Source: Nocardia exalbida NBRC 100660 (GTDB taxonomy: Bacteria; Actinomycetota; Actinomycetes; Mycobacteriales; Mycobacteriaceae). Taken from it: a stretch of DNA of 64,000 nt. The stretch is taken from positions 1-64,000 of the forward strand of contig NZ_BAFZ01000002.1 in the NCBI RefSeq assembly GCF_000308575.1, in the 5' to 3' direction. The translations under genes were made by a program, and so were the position numbers. The notes below the pieces were generated by a model, which made no database searches, was not told the origin of the DNA, and saw nothing but the letters and a program-made list of their open reading frames with translations. Shown one piece after another: positions 50,865 through 60,400 of this stretch (position 1 is the stretch's first letter; each line of letters starts with the position of its first letter).

Positions 50865-52403
50865 ATGAACACCCAGACCGCGCGGCCCACCGGACGATCG
50901 GCCACCACGCCGCCCCGCGCCGGAACGCGCGAGTGGGCCGGATTGTCCGTGCTCGCGCTCGCCCTGCTCCTGCTCGCCGTCGACGCGACCGTGCTGGACC
51001 TGGCCGTACCCGCGATCAGCGCCGATCTCGCCCCGACCACGCCGCAGCTGCTGTGGATCATCGACGTGTACTCGTTCGTGCTGGCCGGGTTGCTCGTCGT
51101 CATGGGGAACCTGGGGGACCGGATCGGGCGGCGCAAGCTGCTGCTGCTCGGCGCGGCCGGATTCGGTATCGCCTCCGTGCTCGCGGCGTGGGCCCCGACG
51201 CCGGAGATGCTCATCGCGGCGCGGGTGCTGCAAGGCATCGCCGGTGCGACGCTGATGCCCGCGACGCTGGCGCTGATCAGGTCGATGTTCCTCGATCCGC
51301 GGCAGCGCACGGTCGCGATCGCGGTGTGGAGCGCGATGGCGGGCGGTGGCGCCGCGGCGGGACCGCTGCTGGGCGGCTGGCTGCTCGAGCACTACTGGTG
51401 GGGGTCGGTGTTCCTGGTGAACCTGCCGGTCATGCTGGTGCTGATCGGGCTGGGGCCGGTGCTGATCCCGGAGTCGCGCGATCCGCAGCCCGGCCGCTTC
51501 GACCTGCCCAGCGCCGTGCTGTCGATGCTCACCCTGGTGCCCGTGGTGTACGCGGTGAAGGAGGTCGCGGCGCACGGTCCGGGTATCCGACCGGTCCTGG
51601 TCGGCGCGCTGGGTGTGCTGGCGGGTGCGGTGTTCGTGCGCAGGCAGCGACGGCTCGCGCGGCCGATGCTCGACCTGGCGCTGTTCGCGCTGCCGACCTT
51701 CCGTACGGCGGTGGTGACCAGCCTGCTCGCGGTGTTCGCGCTGGCCGGTGTGCTGTTCTTCGGCTCGCAGTACCTCCAGTTGGTGCTCGGACGCTCGCCG
51801 ATGCAGGCGGGCTTGCTGCTGCTGCCGGGCCTGCTGGCCGGGATGATCGCCTCGCTCGCCGCGGCCTGGTTGGTGCGGCGGCTGCGGCCGGGCACCGTGC
51901 TGGGCGGCGCGCTGATCACCGCGGCGGTGGGCGCGGCGCTGTTCGGATGGCTGGGTCCGGAGGCGGCCACCAGCACGACGCCGTTCGTGCTCGGCTTCCT
52001 GTTCGTGGGGGCAGGTGTCGGCGTCGCGCTGACCGTGTCGTCGGACCTGGTGGTCGGCGCGGCGCCCGCGGAGCGCGCGGGTGCGGCCGCCGCGGTGTCG
52101 GAGACCGCCTACGAGACCGGTATCGCGCTGGGCGTCGCGATACTCGGCAGCGTGGTCATGGCGATCTTCCGCAACGGCCTCGACCTGAGCCACGTGCCGG
52201 ATGATCAGGCGGACGCCGCCTCGGAATCCCTCGGCGCGGCCACGGCTTTCGCCCGTGAGCTGCCGGAGGCCGCCGGAAACGCGTTCCTCGCCTCGGTGCA
52301 CGATTCGTTCGTCTCCGGCATCCACTTCGCGGCGATCGGCACCACCTCGATCCTGCTGGCAGCCGCGCTGGTGGCGTTCCGGTTGCGCGGTGCGCGGATG
52401 TGA
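50865..52403 (+). CDS. DHA2-family MFS drug exporter
   Basis: A 512-residue proton-coupled exporter with about 14 transmembrane helices. Motifs are LLLLAVDATVLDLAVPAI (TM1, motif D1), GNLGDRIGRRKLLL (motif A) and VLQGIAGATLMPATLAL (motif B), with MAGGGAAAGPLLGG (motif C) in TM5. The ATG at 50865 (MNTQTARPTG) is used. The long upstream extension runs through the divergent operators and is not real. It is most similar to antiseptic or multidrug exporters under TetR control. Confidence 0.93.
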   Translation: MNTQTARPTGRSATTPPRAGTREWAGLSVLALALLLLAVDATVLDLAVPAISADLAPTTPQLLWIIDVYSFVLAGLLVVMGNLGDRIGRRKLLLLGAAGFGIASVLAAWAPTPEMLIAARVLQGIAGATLMPATLALIRSMFLDPRQRTVAIAVWSAMAGGGAAAGPLLGGWLLEHYWWGSVFLVNLPVMLVLIGLGPVLIPESRDPQPGRFDLPSAVLSMLTLVPVVYAVKEVAAHGPGIRPVLVGALGVLAGAVFVRRQRRLARPMLDLALFALPTFRTAVVTSLLAVFALAGVLFFGSQYLQLVLGRSPMQAGLLLLPGLLAGMIASLAAAWLVRRLRPGTVLGGALITAAVGAALFGWLGPEAATSTTPFVLGFLFVGAGVGVALTVSSDLVVGAAPAERAGAAAAVSETAYETGIALGVAILGSVVMAIFRNGLDLSHVPDDQADAASESLGAATAFARELPEAAGNAFLASVHDSFVSGIHFAAIGTTSILLAAALVAFRLRGARM

Positions 52404-52448
52404 TCGCTGGTCGGGGCGCTTCCGAGCGGGAGCGTCCCGCCGAAGGCC

Positions 52449-53999
52449 TCAGGCGGGACGTGCGAGCCGGGTCGGTGTGAGGCGGCCGCGGAGGGTGACG
52501 GATTCGCCGAGCTGCCACTGCCCGGTCTCCGCCTCGGCCGCCGCCGCGACGGTGGCACCGGAGGCGAGCAGCAGACCCCGCTGCTTGGCCAGCTCGCACA
52601 GGCGCGCGGCCTCGTTGACCGCGTCGCCGATGACGGTGAACTCGTAGCGCTGATGAGCGCCGACATTGCCCGCCACCACCCGGCCCGCGGCCACGCCGAT
52701 GGCCGCGACGAAATCGGTCGCGTCGGCATCGAGCCGGGCCCGGATCGCGCGGGCGGTGGCCAGCGCCGCGCCCGCGGCATCGGACAGCGGCGCGGGCGTG
52801 CCGAAGACGGCGAGCGCGGCGTCTCCCTCGAACTTGTTGACCAGCCCGCCGTGGCGCTCCACCTCGTCCACCACGATGGCGAAGAACCGGTTGAGCAGGG
52901 CGACCATCTCCGGCGCCGGGATGGTCGCGGCCATCGTCGTGGAGCCGACGATATCGATGAACAGGGCCGCGGCGTCGGTCTCCACGCCACCGAGCGTCGG
53001 ATCGCCCGCCAGCGCGGCCGCGGCGACCTCACGCCCGACATGCCTGCCGAACAGGTCCCTGATCTGCTCGCGTTCCCGCAGCCCCTCCACCATGTGGTTG
53101 AAACCGCTCTGTAGCTCGCCGAGCTCGGTGCCGTCGTAGACCGCCAGCGCGACAGCGAGATCGCCGTCCTCCACCTGGCGCATCGCGCGGCGCACACCGA
53201 GGATCGGGGCGACAGTCGCGGCCAGTGTTTGTGTCATCAGCAGCAGGCCGAAGATCAAGGTCGCTCCGCCGAGGGACAGCACGCAGACCGCCAGCCGAGC
53301 CTTGGTCACGTCGTCCATCACGAGCGCCGACACCGCGAGCACCATCATCCCGGCCACCGGAACACCCGATCCGACCACCCACACCACCAGTGAGCGTCCG
53401 AAGACGCCGATGCCGCGGCGTCGACCGGAAGGCGCGGCTTCCAGCACCCGCGCGGTGACGGGTCGCAGCGCGAACTCGATGATCAGGTAGCTGTTCGCGC
53501 ACACCACGATGGCGCTGAGCGCGATGCCGAAGGCCACCTTTGGAATCAGCCGCGGTTCGGCCAGGCCGTACAGGGTGGTCAGCAGGACGAGGCCGCCGAA
53601 CCACAGCAGCGCTTGGTTACGCACCAGCCTGCGCGGTACCACCGTGGCCGCGGCCTGTTCTTCCTCGGTGGGCACGTGCAGCGGGTCGGTGGCCCACCGC
53701 AGCGCGCGCAGCCCGCGGGTCGTGCCCCACCACAGCCCGAGCAGCAGCGCGCAGCTCGCGTACAGCGGTGCGGCGAGCACGTCGAGCAGCAGGAGATCCC
53801 GGGTGAACACCGACGGCCCCGGCAGGACGAAGCCCACCAGCACGATCGACACCACCATGCCCGTCAGGTTCCCCAACAGGGTGGGCACGGTGAGCAACAA
53901 CTGAATGCGAAGGCGCCGCAGCCCCGACGACTCCTCGGCGGACCCGAGCAATGGCGAGCCCCACGGCGCCGCGGCGAGCGTCACCTCCCTGTGTTGCAT
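52449..53999 (-). CDS. Membrane class III adenylate cyclase with HAMP domain
   Basis: A 516-residue protein. The N-terminal part has six hydrophobic segments (residues 35-270), then a HAMP domain (APILGVRRAMRQVEDGDLAV) and a C-terminal cyclase domain. Cyclase residues are present: metal Asp in ALFIDIVGSTTM and in NKFEGDAALAVFG, adenine-specifying Lys in the latter, and transition-state Asn/Arg in VIGDAVNEAARL. The layout matches the mycobacterial Rv1318c-Rv1320c/Rv3645 group. The ATG at 53999 has a TACGCT -10 box 6 nt upstream, so it is probably leaderless. Confidence 0.92.
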   Translation of the reverse strand: MQHREVTLAAAPWGSPLLGSAEESSGLRRLRIQLLLTVPTLLGNLTGMVVSIVLVGFVLPGPSVFTRDLLLLDVLAAPLYASCALLLGLWWGTTRGLRALRWATDPLHVPTEEEQAAATVVPRRLVRNQALLWFGGLVLLTTLYGLAEPRLIPKVAFGIALSAIVVCANSYLIIEFALRPVTARVLEAAPSGRRRGIGVFGRSLVVWVVGSGVPVAGMMVLAVSALVMDDVTKARLAVCVLSLGGATLIFGLLLMTQTLAATVAPILGVRRAMRQVEDGDLAVALAVYDGTELGELQSGFNHMVEGLREREQIRDLFGRHVGREVAAAALAGDPTLGGVETDAAALFIDIVGSTTMAATIPAPEMVALLNRFFAIVVDEVERHGGLVNKFEGDAALAVFGTPAPLSDAAGAALATARAIRARLDADATDFVAAIGVAAGRVVAGNVGAHQRYEFTVIGDAVNEAARLCELAKQRGLLLASGATVAAAAEAETGQWQLGESVTLRGRLTPTRLARPA

Positions 54000-54005
54000 G
54001 GGTGC

Positions 54006-54011
54006 AGCGTA
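54006..54011 (-). promoter_or_regulatory. -10 box TACGCT for a leaderless cyclase mRNA
   Basis: TACGCT on the minus strand, 6 nt before the ATG at 53999, with no ribosome site in between. The same box and spacing occur before the chorismate mutase gene. Confidence 0.5.
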
Positions 54012-54209
54012 GGCCGAGGCGTCGCGCCGTGCCGCAGGGCCGTTTCGGCATCCGGGCTCAGGCAGTCCAACCGAACTCGTACCCGCACAGCTCCGGGCCG
54101 AGACGGCGACGACGACCACCGAGGTACCCGTAGTCCGAGGTGTCGGTGGCGGCGCGCGCCACCCCGCCGCTGTCTGCGGCGAGGACGTGGCGCCGCGTAG
54201 CGGGACCGG

Positions 54210-55886
54210 TCAGCGCCCGGGCGGCAGTTCGCGCCGGTCGGGTTCAGGCAGTTCGGGGTATCGGCGACCGGGCAGTTCGTCTCGCCGGGCGCCGGTGGGC
54301 AGGCCGTAGCCCGCGGCGCCGGTCGGCGGAAGCGAGGAGTAGCGGGGCACCGCGTCGACGACGGTGGAGGCGACGTGCTGGGCGTGCGCGATCTCGGGGG
54401 AGCCGGGCTGCGGCTGGTAGCCGACGGCCTGCGGATGCGTGGCTTGGCCGTCGATGGTCACCTTGCGGGTGCGCCGCAGCGTGAACGTGATCTCCTCGAC
54501 CTCCTCGAACGCCTGCCGAGCGGTGCGCAGCGGATGCGTCGCCGTGTCGATCGCGTTGGCGACGAACGACGGGACCAGCGGACGGATGAGACGCGCCGCG
54601 GTGTCGGTGAACGGCACCGTGCCGATCAGGGGCAGTTCGAGTCCGCCGCTCTGCGGCGCCGCCTGCGGGGCAGCGACGGCGGGCGACTGCGCGGTCACTG
54701 GCGCCGGTAGGTTCGGCGTCACCTCGTCGGGCATGGCGCTGTCCTTTCGGTCTTCCGCCGCGGCGGGAAGTTCGGGGCGGCGCGGCGGCTCCGTGATGCC
54801 GATCTCGATGCCGCCGATGGCCGCGATGATGCGGGTGCGCTGCCGCTCCCGGTCGATGGCCGTGTCCGCCTCGACGGCGAGACGGGCGGCGGTGAGCTGC
54901 TGCTCGGCACGCAGGATCTCCGCCTCGGTGCGCACTTCGGCCTGCTTGACCGCGATCGCCGCGTCGGCGTCGCGCTCGGCGCGATCGTGCACCGTGCGGG
55001 CGGCGTTGTGCCGGTCGAACGAAGTCTCGCCACGCCACCACCGCAGCACAAGGGGCAGCAGGGCGAGTGCGACGAACGCCACGATGGTGAGGATGCGCAG
55101 CGGCAGCGCGTGGTGCACGGTGTAGTCGTTCATCGCCTGCCAGCGCGCGCCGAGTCCGCGATCGGTGTCGTCGAAGGCGGCGGTCCGCGCGGCCGACAAG
55201 GCGTCCCGGTCGGCGTCGATCCGGCGGTCCGCGGCATCCACCCGGGCCTGGGCGGTGGCGAGTTGCTTGCGGGCGTCGTCGAGCATGGCGTCTGCCGTCC
55301 GCGCCTCCGGCCCGCGACCGGGCACGCCGGTGATCCTGGTGCGCGGGCACTCGGGGGCCGGGTTGAATTCGCAGCGGGCGATCACCAGGGCGTGATCGAT
55401 ATCGTTCTGGGCCATGCCGATCGCCTGTTCGAGCGCGGCCCGGTCGGCCTTGGCCCGGTCCAGTTCCGCCTGCGCCGCGACGACCCGAGGCGCCGAATCG
55501 AGCGAGCGCTGCGCCTGCTCATCCAGCACCCGGTCGACGGATCCGCTGAACAGCACGATCGCGGCCAGTTCGGCGAGCAATCCACCGGCCAGTACGGCGA
55601 CCGCGAAGCGCGCGAGCAGCCCGAGCCGATCCGGTCCTCCGCTCGGCCGCGCCGTGGCCAGAGCACGCGCCGAAGCGCCGGTCAGCGCGCCGACCACGAT
55701 TCCCACCGCCGTCGCTGCCCACCAGGGCCAGGCGGACGCCGCGGCCAGGGCGGCGACCACACCGGAGATACCGGCGAACAACAACACGACGGCACCGGTG
55801 ACGGCGTACCCGGCACGCTCGTGACGATCGGTGATCGCGCTGGTCCGGCCCCCGCCGAGCCAGGTGAACAAGCCGGTGACGGTCAT
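54210..55886 (-). CDS. DUF4407 membrane protein with coiled coil
   Basis: A 558-residue protein of the DUF4407 family. Three N-terminal hydrophobic segments (residues 20-125) are followed by a long Ala/Arg-rich coiled coil (AELDRAKADRAALEQAIGMA, DARKQLATAQARVDAADRRI) that carries two Cys residues (ARCEFNPAPECPRTR) in a predicted outer loop. A fourth membrane segment (VAFVALALLPLVLRWW), another coiled coil and a Pro-rich tail complete it. The ATG at 55886 (MTVTGLFTW) is chosen because the ATG 12 nt earlier overlaps its AGAGG site. The function is unknown. Confidence 0.85.
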   Translation of the reverse strand: MTVTGLFTWLGGGRTSAITDRHERAGYAVTGAVVLLFAGISGVVAALAAASAWPWWAATAVGIVVGALTGASARALATARPSGGPDRLGLLARFAVAVLAGGLLAELAAIVLFSGSVDRVLDEQAQRSLDSAPRVVAAQAELDRAKADRAALEQAIGMAQNDIDHALVIARCEFNPAPECPRTRITGVPGRGPEARTADAMLDDARKQLATAQARVDAADRRIDADRDALSAARTAAFDDTDRGLGARWQAMNDYTVHHALPLRILTIVAFVALALLPLVLRWWRGETSFDRHNAARTVHDRAERDADAAIAVKQAEVRTEAEILRAEQQLTAARLAVEADTAIDRERQRTRIIAAIGGIEIGITEPPRRPELPAAAEDRKDSAMPDEVTPNLPAPVTAQSPAVAAPQAAPQSGGLELPLIGTVPFTDTAARLIRPLVPSFVANAIDTATHPLRTARQAFEEVEEITFTLRRTRKVTIDGQATHPQAVGYQPQPGSPEIAHAQHVASTVVDAVPRYSSLPPTGAAGYGLPTGARRDELPGRRYPELPEPDRRELPPGR

Positions 55887-56058
55887 CGGAAGGCACATCC
55901 TCTACGTCCCAGGCGCTTTCGCGGGCGCGACGAAACTGTCACGGATTCGTTGTGACAGCGTGACAGGCCCCGCGGGTACCCAGCGAGCAGGGGAGGCCGG
56001 ATGTGGCCAGGCTCACAGCGGGGTCCGCGGCACGCCGGTCGGGGCGGGTCCCCTCGCC

Positions 56059-56064
56059 TACGCT
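56059..56064 (+). promoter_or_regulatory. -10 box TACGCT for a leaderless chorismate mutase mRNA
   Basis: TACGCT followed by 6 nt and then the GTG start codon at 56071. No ribosome-binding site is visible. Confidence 0.55.
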
Positions 56065-56070
56065 GACGCG

Positions 56071-56685
56071 GTGATTCGTTTCCATGCGGGCGATCCCGGG
56101 AGGTCACGACGTGCGCGAGTCGGTTGGACGCTGCTGGTGGCGGTACTGCTGATGTGGCCGGTCGGCGCGGGCGCCGCTCCGGCCGACGGGTCCTTGGACC
56201 GGCTGGTCGCCCTGGTGGTCGAGCGCTTGAACACCGCCGACGCGGTGGCCGCGGCGAAGTGGGTGGCCGCGGGCGAACTCGACATCGAGCCCACGATCGA
56301 CGATCCGGCCAGGGAGGCGGAGGTCTACGACGCGATGGCCCGGTCGGGCGATGGTCGTGACCTGCCGGAGGACTGGGTGCGGCAGGTTTTCCTCGGGCAG
56401 ATCGAGGCCAACAAGACGGTGCAGCGCGGGCTGATGCTGCGGTGGCGCTTCGACCCGGCCGCCGCGCCCATCGCGCCCGCGGGGCTCGCCTCGGTGCGCC
56501 CGGTCATCGACCGCGTGAATGTCGAGATCCTCGACCAGCTCGCCATGCACCGCGCCGAGCTGAGCGCGCCGGACTGCGCGGAACGGTTGGCGCGCAGCGT
56601 CTTCGGGGTGTTCACCACGGGCAACGGGGACGCCCTGCACCGCGCGGCGCTGGTGCGGGCCGCCGTCTCGCTCTGCCGGTCGTAG
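56071..56685 (+). CDS. Secreted chorismate mutase (AroQ gamma type)
   Basis: Converts chorismate to prephenate outside the cytoplasm. The 204-residue protein has a signal peptide (ARVGWTLLVAVLLMWPVGAG, then AAPA) and an all-helical AroQ domain. Active-site-type residues are in LVALVVERLNTADAVAAAKW, Arg and Glu in VRQVFLGQIEANKTVQRGLM, and the Cys pair in APDCAERL and SLCRS that would form the disulfide known in M. tuberculosis Rv1885c. The start is GTG 56071. A secreted form is typical of mycobacteria, and its function outside the cell is unclear. Confidence 0.9.
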   Translation: MIRFHAGDPGRSRRARVGWTLLVAVLLMWPVGAGAAPADGSLDRLVALVVERLNTADAVAAAKWVAAGELDIEPTIDDPAREAEVYDAMARSGDGRDLPEDWVRQVFLGQIEANKTVQRGLMLRWRFDPAAAPIAPAGLASVRPVIDRVNVEILDQLAMHRAELSAPDCAERLARSVFGVFTTGNGDALHRAALVRAAVSLCRS

Positions 56686-57061
56686 GCCGGGTCCCACGGG
56701 TTCTGGGCGCGTCAGCGGAAAGATGTGTCCAACACCACTTCCCGAGATTTGCTGGTTATGTGCTGAATGACACAGCAGGCAAAAGAGGCCGGACGGTCGG
56801 ATCACATTCATGGCTTGTCACGCCGGTGTCGGAAATATCTCAGCGGGCCGATCGCCGAGTTAGCCGCTGCCGCTTGGTTTGCCGCGCCGTCCCGCGGGGA
56901 AATCCACTTCGACGCAGGTGAGGGCGGTTTCCGGGCTTTGTGAGGAAGGTCTCGGGTCGGTGTCGCGCGCCGGTTTCCCCAGCTGGCACCGGGTGCCATG
57001 GGGATCGATCGCACGGCACTCGCTGCTTTACACTGGACGACGCGCACACGTGGAGGACCAA
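56686..57061. other. Gene-free region between the chorismate mutase gene and the gltB leader
   Basis: Nothing with convincing coding bias is seen. Short frames on both strands look random. It probably contains the gltBD promoter near its right end, since the structured leader begins around 57062. Confidence 0.5.
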
Positions 57062-57079
57062 ATGCAGAAGCCCAGCTAA
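57062..57079 (+). CDS. Five-codon leader ORF (MQKPS) before gltBD
   Basis: ATGCAGAAGCCCAGCTAA follows GGAGG at a 5-nt spacing (57052-57056 region), an excellent ribosome site with no other gene to serve. The second codon is Gln. It lies 346 bp upstream of gltB, at the start of a leader with several inverted repeats. A role in sensing translation or glutamine is a guess. The site could also be incidental, since the stop also closes a longer random frame. Confidence 0.4.
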   Translation: MQKPS

Positions 57080-57164
57080 ACATGGTTATTAGCACAACCT
57101 AAGTTGGTTGGGCCCTGGACCTGACTTATCGTTTGCTCTTACGCCGAACACAGAACGTTCGGCT

Positions 57165-57228
57165 ACCTCGCCCGCTCGGGCAGCCCTAGCCAGGTGCTCA
57201 GCGTAGCGGGCGAGCACCCGCTCGGAGG
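57165..57228 (+). promoter_or_regulatory. Structured element in the gltB leader
   Basis: CTCGCCCGCT (57167-57176) pairs with AGCGGGCGAG (57205-57214) over 10 bp. An alternative closing helix, ACCTC (57165-57169) with GAGGT (57224-57228), overlaps it, and CCCGCTCGG occurs twice (57171 and 57217). The overlapping options suggest a switchable RNA. It matches no riboswitch I recognise. Confidence 0.5.
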
Positions 57229-57316
57229 TAAGGATCTTGTTAGGGATCCGTTACCGAAGGGCACCCACTACGTCACAGAAGCGGGTGGAGAGACAACTGC
57301 AGACCTGACTGCACGC

Positions 57317-57415
57317 CGAAGACCATCAGCGCGGCTGGCTTCGGAACGTACGGGCGCAGTCTTGTACGGAGGCGTTCGGCGAAAGGCCGTTTTCTTCGAA
57401 GGCCGACTTTCTTGA
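57317..57415 (+). promoter_or_regulatory. Competing hairpins just before gltB
   Basis: CCGAAG...CTTCGG (57317-57345) is one stem. Next, CGGC-GAAAG-GCCG followed by TTTTC (57377-57394) looks like a short terminator. GAAAGGCC there can pair alternatively with GGCCGACTTTC (57101-57111 of the next block, that is about 57401-57411). Mutually exclusive pairing 10-50 nt before the ATG fits attenuation or translational control of gltB. Confidence 0.4.
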
Positions 57416-57425
57416 AGGCAGAGGC

Positions 57426-60400
57426 ATGACGCAACTTCCTGGCCACAGGTCACCTGGACCCATCGGGCTCTACGACCCGGCGAACGAGCACGACGCCTGC
57501 GGCGTCGCATTCGTCGTCGACATGCACGGCCGCCGCAGCCGCGACATCGTCGACAAGGCTATTACGGCTCTGTTGAACCTGGAGCACCGTGGCGCCGCCG
57601 GCGCCGAGCCCAACAGCGGTGACGGCGCGGGCATCCTGATCCAGGTCCCGGACCGCTTCTTCCGCGCCATCGTGGACTTCGAGTTGCCGCCGGAGGGCTC
57701 CTACGCCACCGGTATCGCCTTCCTGCCGCAGGCCCGCCGCGAAGCCGCGCGCGCCGCCTACGGCGTGGAGAAGATCGTCAAGGAAGAGGGCCTCGAGGTC
57801 CTCGGCTGGCGCGAGGTGCCGATCGACGAGTCGTCGCTCGGCGCGCTGGCCCGCGACGCCATGCCGAGCTTCCGGCAGATCTTCATCGCCTCCCCGAAGA
57901 ACGCTTCCGATCCGCTGTCGGAGATGGATCTGGAGCGTCGCGCCTACGTGGTGCGCAAGCGGGTCGAGCGAGAGCTGGGGTCGGCCGGTGCGGGTGAGGG
58001 CGCGGTCGGCAGGGAGTCGGTCTACTTCCCGAGCCTGTCCGGGCAGACCTTCGTCTACAAGGGCATGTTCACCACGCCGCAGCTGCGCGCGTTCTACCTG
58101 GACCTGCAGGACTCCCGGGTGGAGAGCGCCCTGGGCATCGTGCACTCCCGGTTCTCCACCAACACCTTCCCCTCCTGGCCGCTGGCGCACCCGTTCCGCC
58201 GGGTGGCGCACAACGGTGAGATCAACACCGTCACCGGCAACGAGAACTGGATGCGCGCCCGTGAGGCGCTGCTGCGCAGCGACGTCTTCGGCGTCGACTC
58301 CGCGGGCAAGAACCGGCTGGAGAAGATCTTCCCCATCTGTACCCCGGGGGCGAGCGACACCGCCCGGTTCGACGAGGTGCTGGAACTGCTGCATCTCGGC
58401 GGCCGCAGCTTGCCCCACGCCGTGCTGATGATGATTCCCGAGGCATGGGAACGCAACGACACCATGGACCCGCGCCAGCGGGCCTTCTACGAGTACCACT
58501 CGATGCTGATGGAGCCGTGGGACGGCCCCGCGTCGGTGTGCTTCACCGACGGCACCGTCGTCGGCGCCGTGCTCGACCGCAACGGCCTGCGGCCGAGCCG
58601 AATCTGGGTGACCGACGACGGCTTGGTCGTGATGGCCTCCGAGGTCGGCGTGCTGGACATCGACCCGTCCAAGGTGGTCAGGAAGGCGCGCCTGCAGCCG
58701 GGCCGCATGTTCCTGGTCGACACCGCCCAGGGCCGCATCGTCGGCGACGAAGAGGTCAAGTCCCAGCTCGCCGCCGAGCACCCGTACCAGGAGTGGCTGG
58801 ACGCGGGCGTGTCCCGCCTCGCCGACCTGCCCGACCGCCCGCACGTGCACATGTCGCACGACCGCGTGCTGATCCGCCAGCAGATCTTCGGATACACCAC
58901 CGAGGAGCTCAACCTGCTGATCTCGCCGATGGCCAAGACCGGCGGCGAAGCGCTCGGCTCGATGGGCACCGACACCCCGATCGCGGTGCTGTCGGCCCGT
59001 CCGCGTCTGCTGTTCGACTACTTCTCCCAGCTGTTCGCGCAGGTCACCAACCCGCCGCTGGACGCGATCCGGGAAGAGGTGGTCACCAGCCTCAAGCGCA
59101 ACATCGGCCCGGAGGCCGACCTGCTGCACCCGGGGCCGGAGTCGTGCAACATGATCGCGCTCGAGCAGCCGATCCTGGACAACGACGAGCTGGCCAAGCT
59201 CGTGCACATCAACGACGACGGATCGCACCCCGAGCTGCGCTCGGTGGTCGTGCGCGGCCTGTACCCCGTCAAGAAGGGCGGCAAGGGCCTGCGCAAGGCG
59301 CTGGAGGCGATCAACACCCAGGTGTCGGCCGCCATCGACGGCGGAGCGCGGATCATCGTCCTGTCCGACCGCGAGTCCAACGAGAAGCTGGCGCCGATTC
59401 CGTCGCTGCTGCTGACCTCCTCGGTGCACCACCACCTGGTGCGCGAGCGCACCCGCACCATGGTCGGCCTCGTCGTGGAGGCCGGTGACGCCCGCGAGGT
59501 GCACCACATGGCCACCCTGGTCGGCTTCGGCGCCGCCGCGATCAACCCCTACATGGCCTTCGAGACCATCGAGGACATGCTCGAGCGCGGCGCCCTCGAA
59601 CTGCCGGGCAGCACCGGCGACCTGGCCGCCGACTACCGCAAGGCGGTCGCGAACTACAACAAGGCCGCGGGCAAGGGCGTGCTGAAGGTGATGTCCAAGA
59701 TGGGCATCTCCACGCTGGCCTCCTACAACGGCGCCCAGCTCTTCCAGGTGATCGGCCTGTCGCAGGACCTGGTGGACGAGTACTTCACCGGCCTGCGCTC
59801 GCACCTGGACGGCATCGGCCTCGACGAGATCGCCGAGGACGTCGCGCAGCGGCACCGGATCGCGTTCCTGGAGAACCGCAACGAGCGCGCCCACCGCGAG
59901 CTCGAGGTCGGCGGTGAGTACCAGTGGCGGCGTGAGGGCGAATACCACCTGTTCAACCCGGACACGGTGTTCAAACTGCAGCACGCCACCCGGTCCGGCC
60001 AGTACCCGATCTTCAAGGAGTACACCAAGCTGGTCGACGACCAGTCCGAGCGGCTGGCGTCGCTGCGCGGTCTGTTCAAGTTCAAGCACAAGGCGCGCAG
60101 CCCGATCTCGATCGACGAGGTCGAGCCCGCCTCGGAGATCGTGAAGCGGTTCTCCACCGGCGCGATGAGCTACGGCTCCATCTCGGCCGAGGCGCACGAG
60201 ACCCTGGCGATCGCGATGAACCGCCTCGGCGGCCGGTCGAACTCGGGTGAGGGCGGCGAGTCGCCGTCGCGCTTCGAGCCGGAGGAGAACGGCGACTGGC
60301 GGCGCAGCGCGATCAAGCAGGTGGCCTCCGGCCGCTTCGGCGTGACCGCGCACTACCTGACCAACTGCACCGACATCCAGATCAAGATGGCGCAGGGCGC

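Noticed and set aside
54000..54209. Possible small gene between the cyclase and DUF4407 genes
   Set aside because: Only short frames are present, with no start-site features and no recognisable product.
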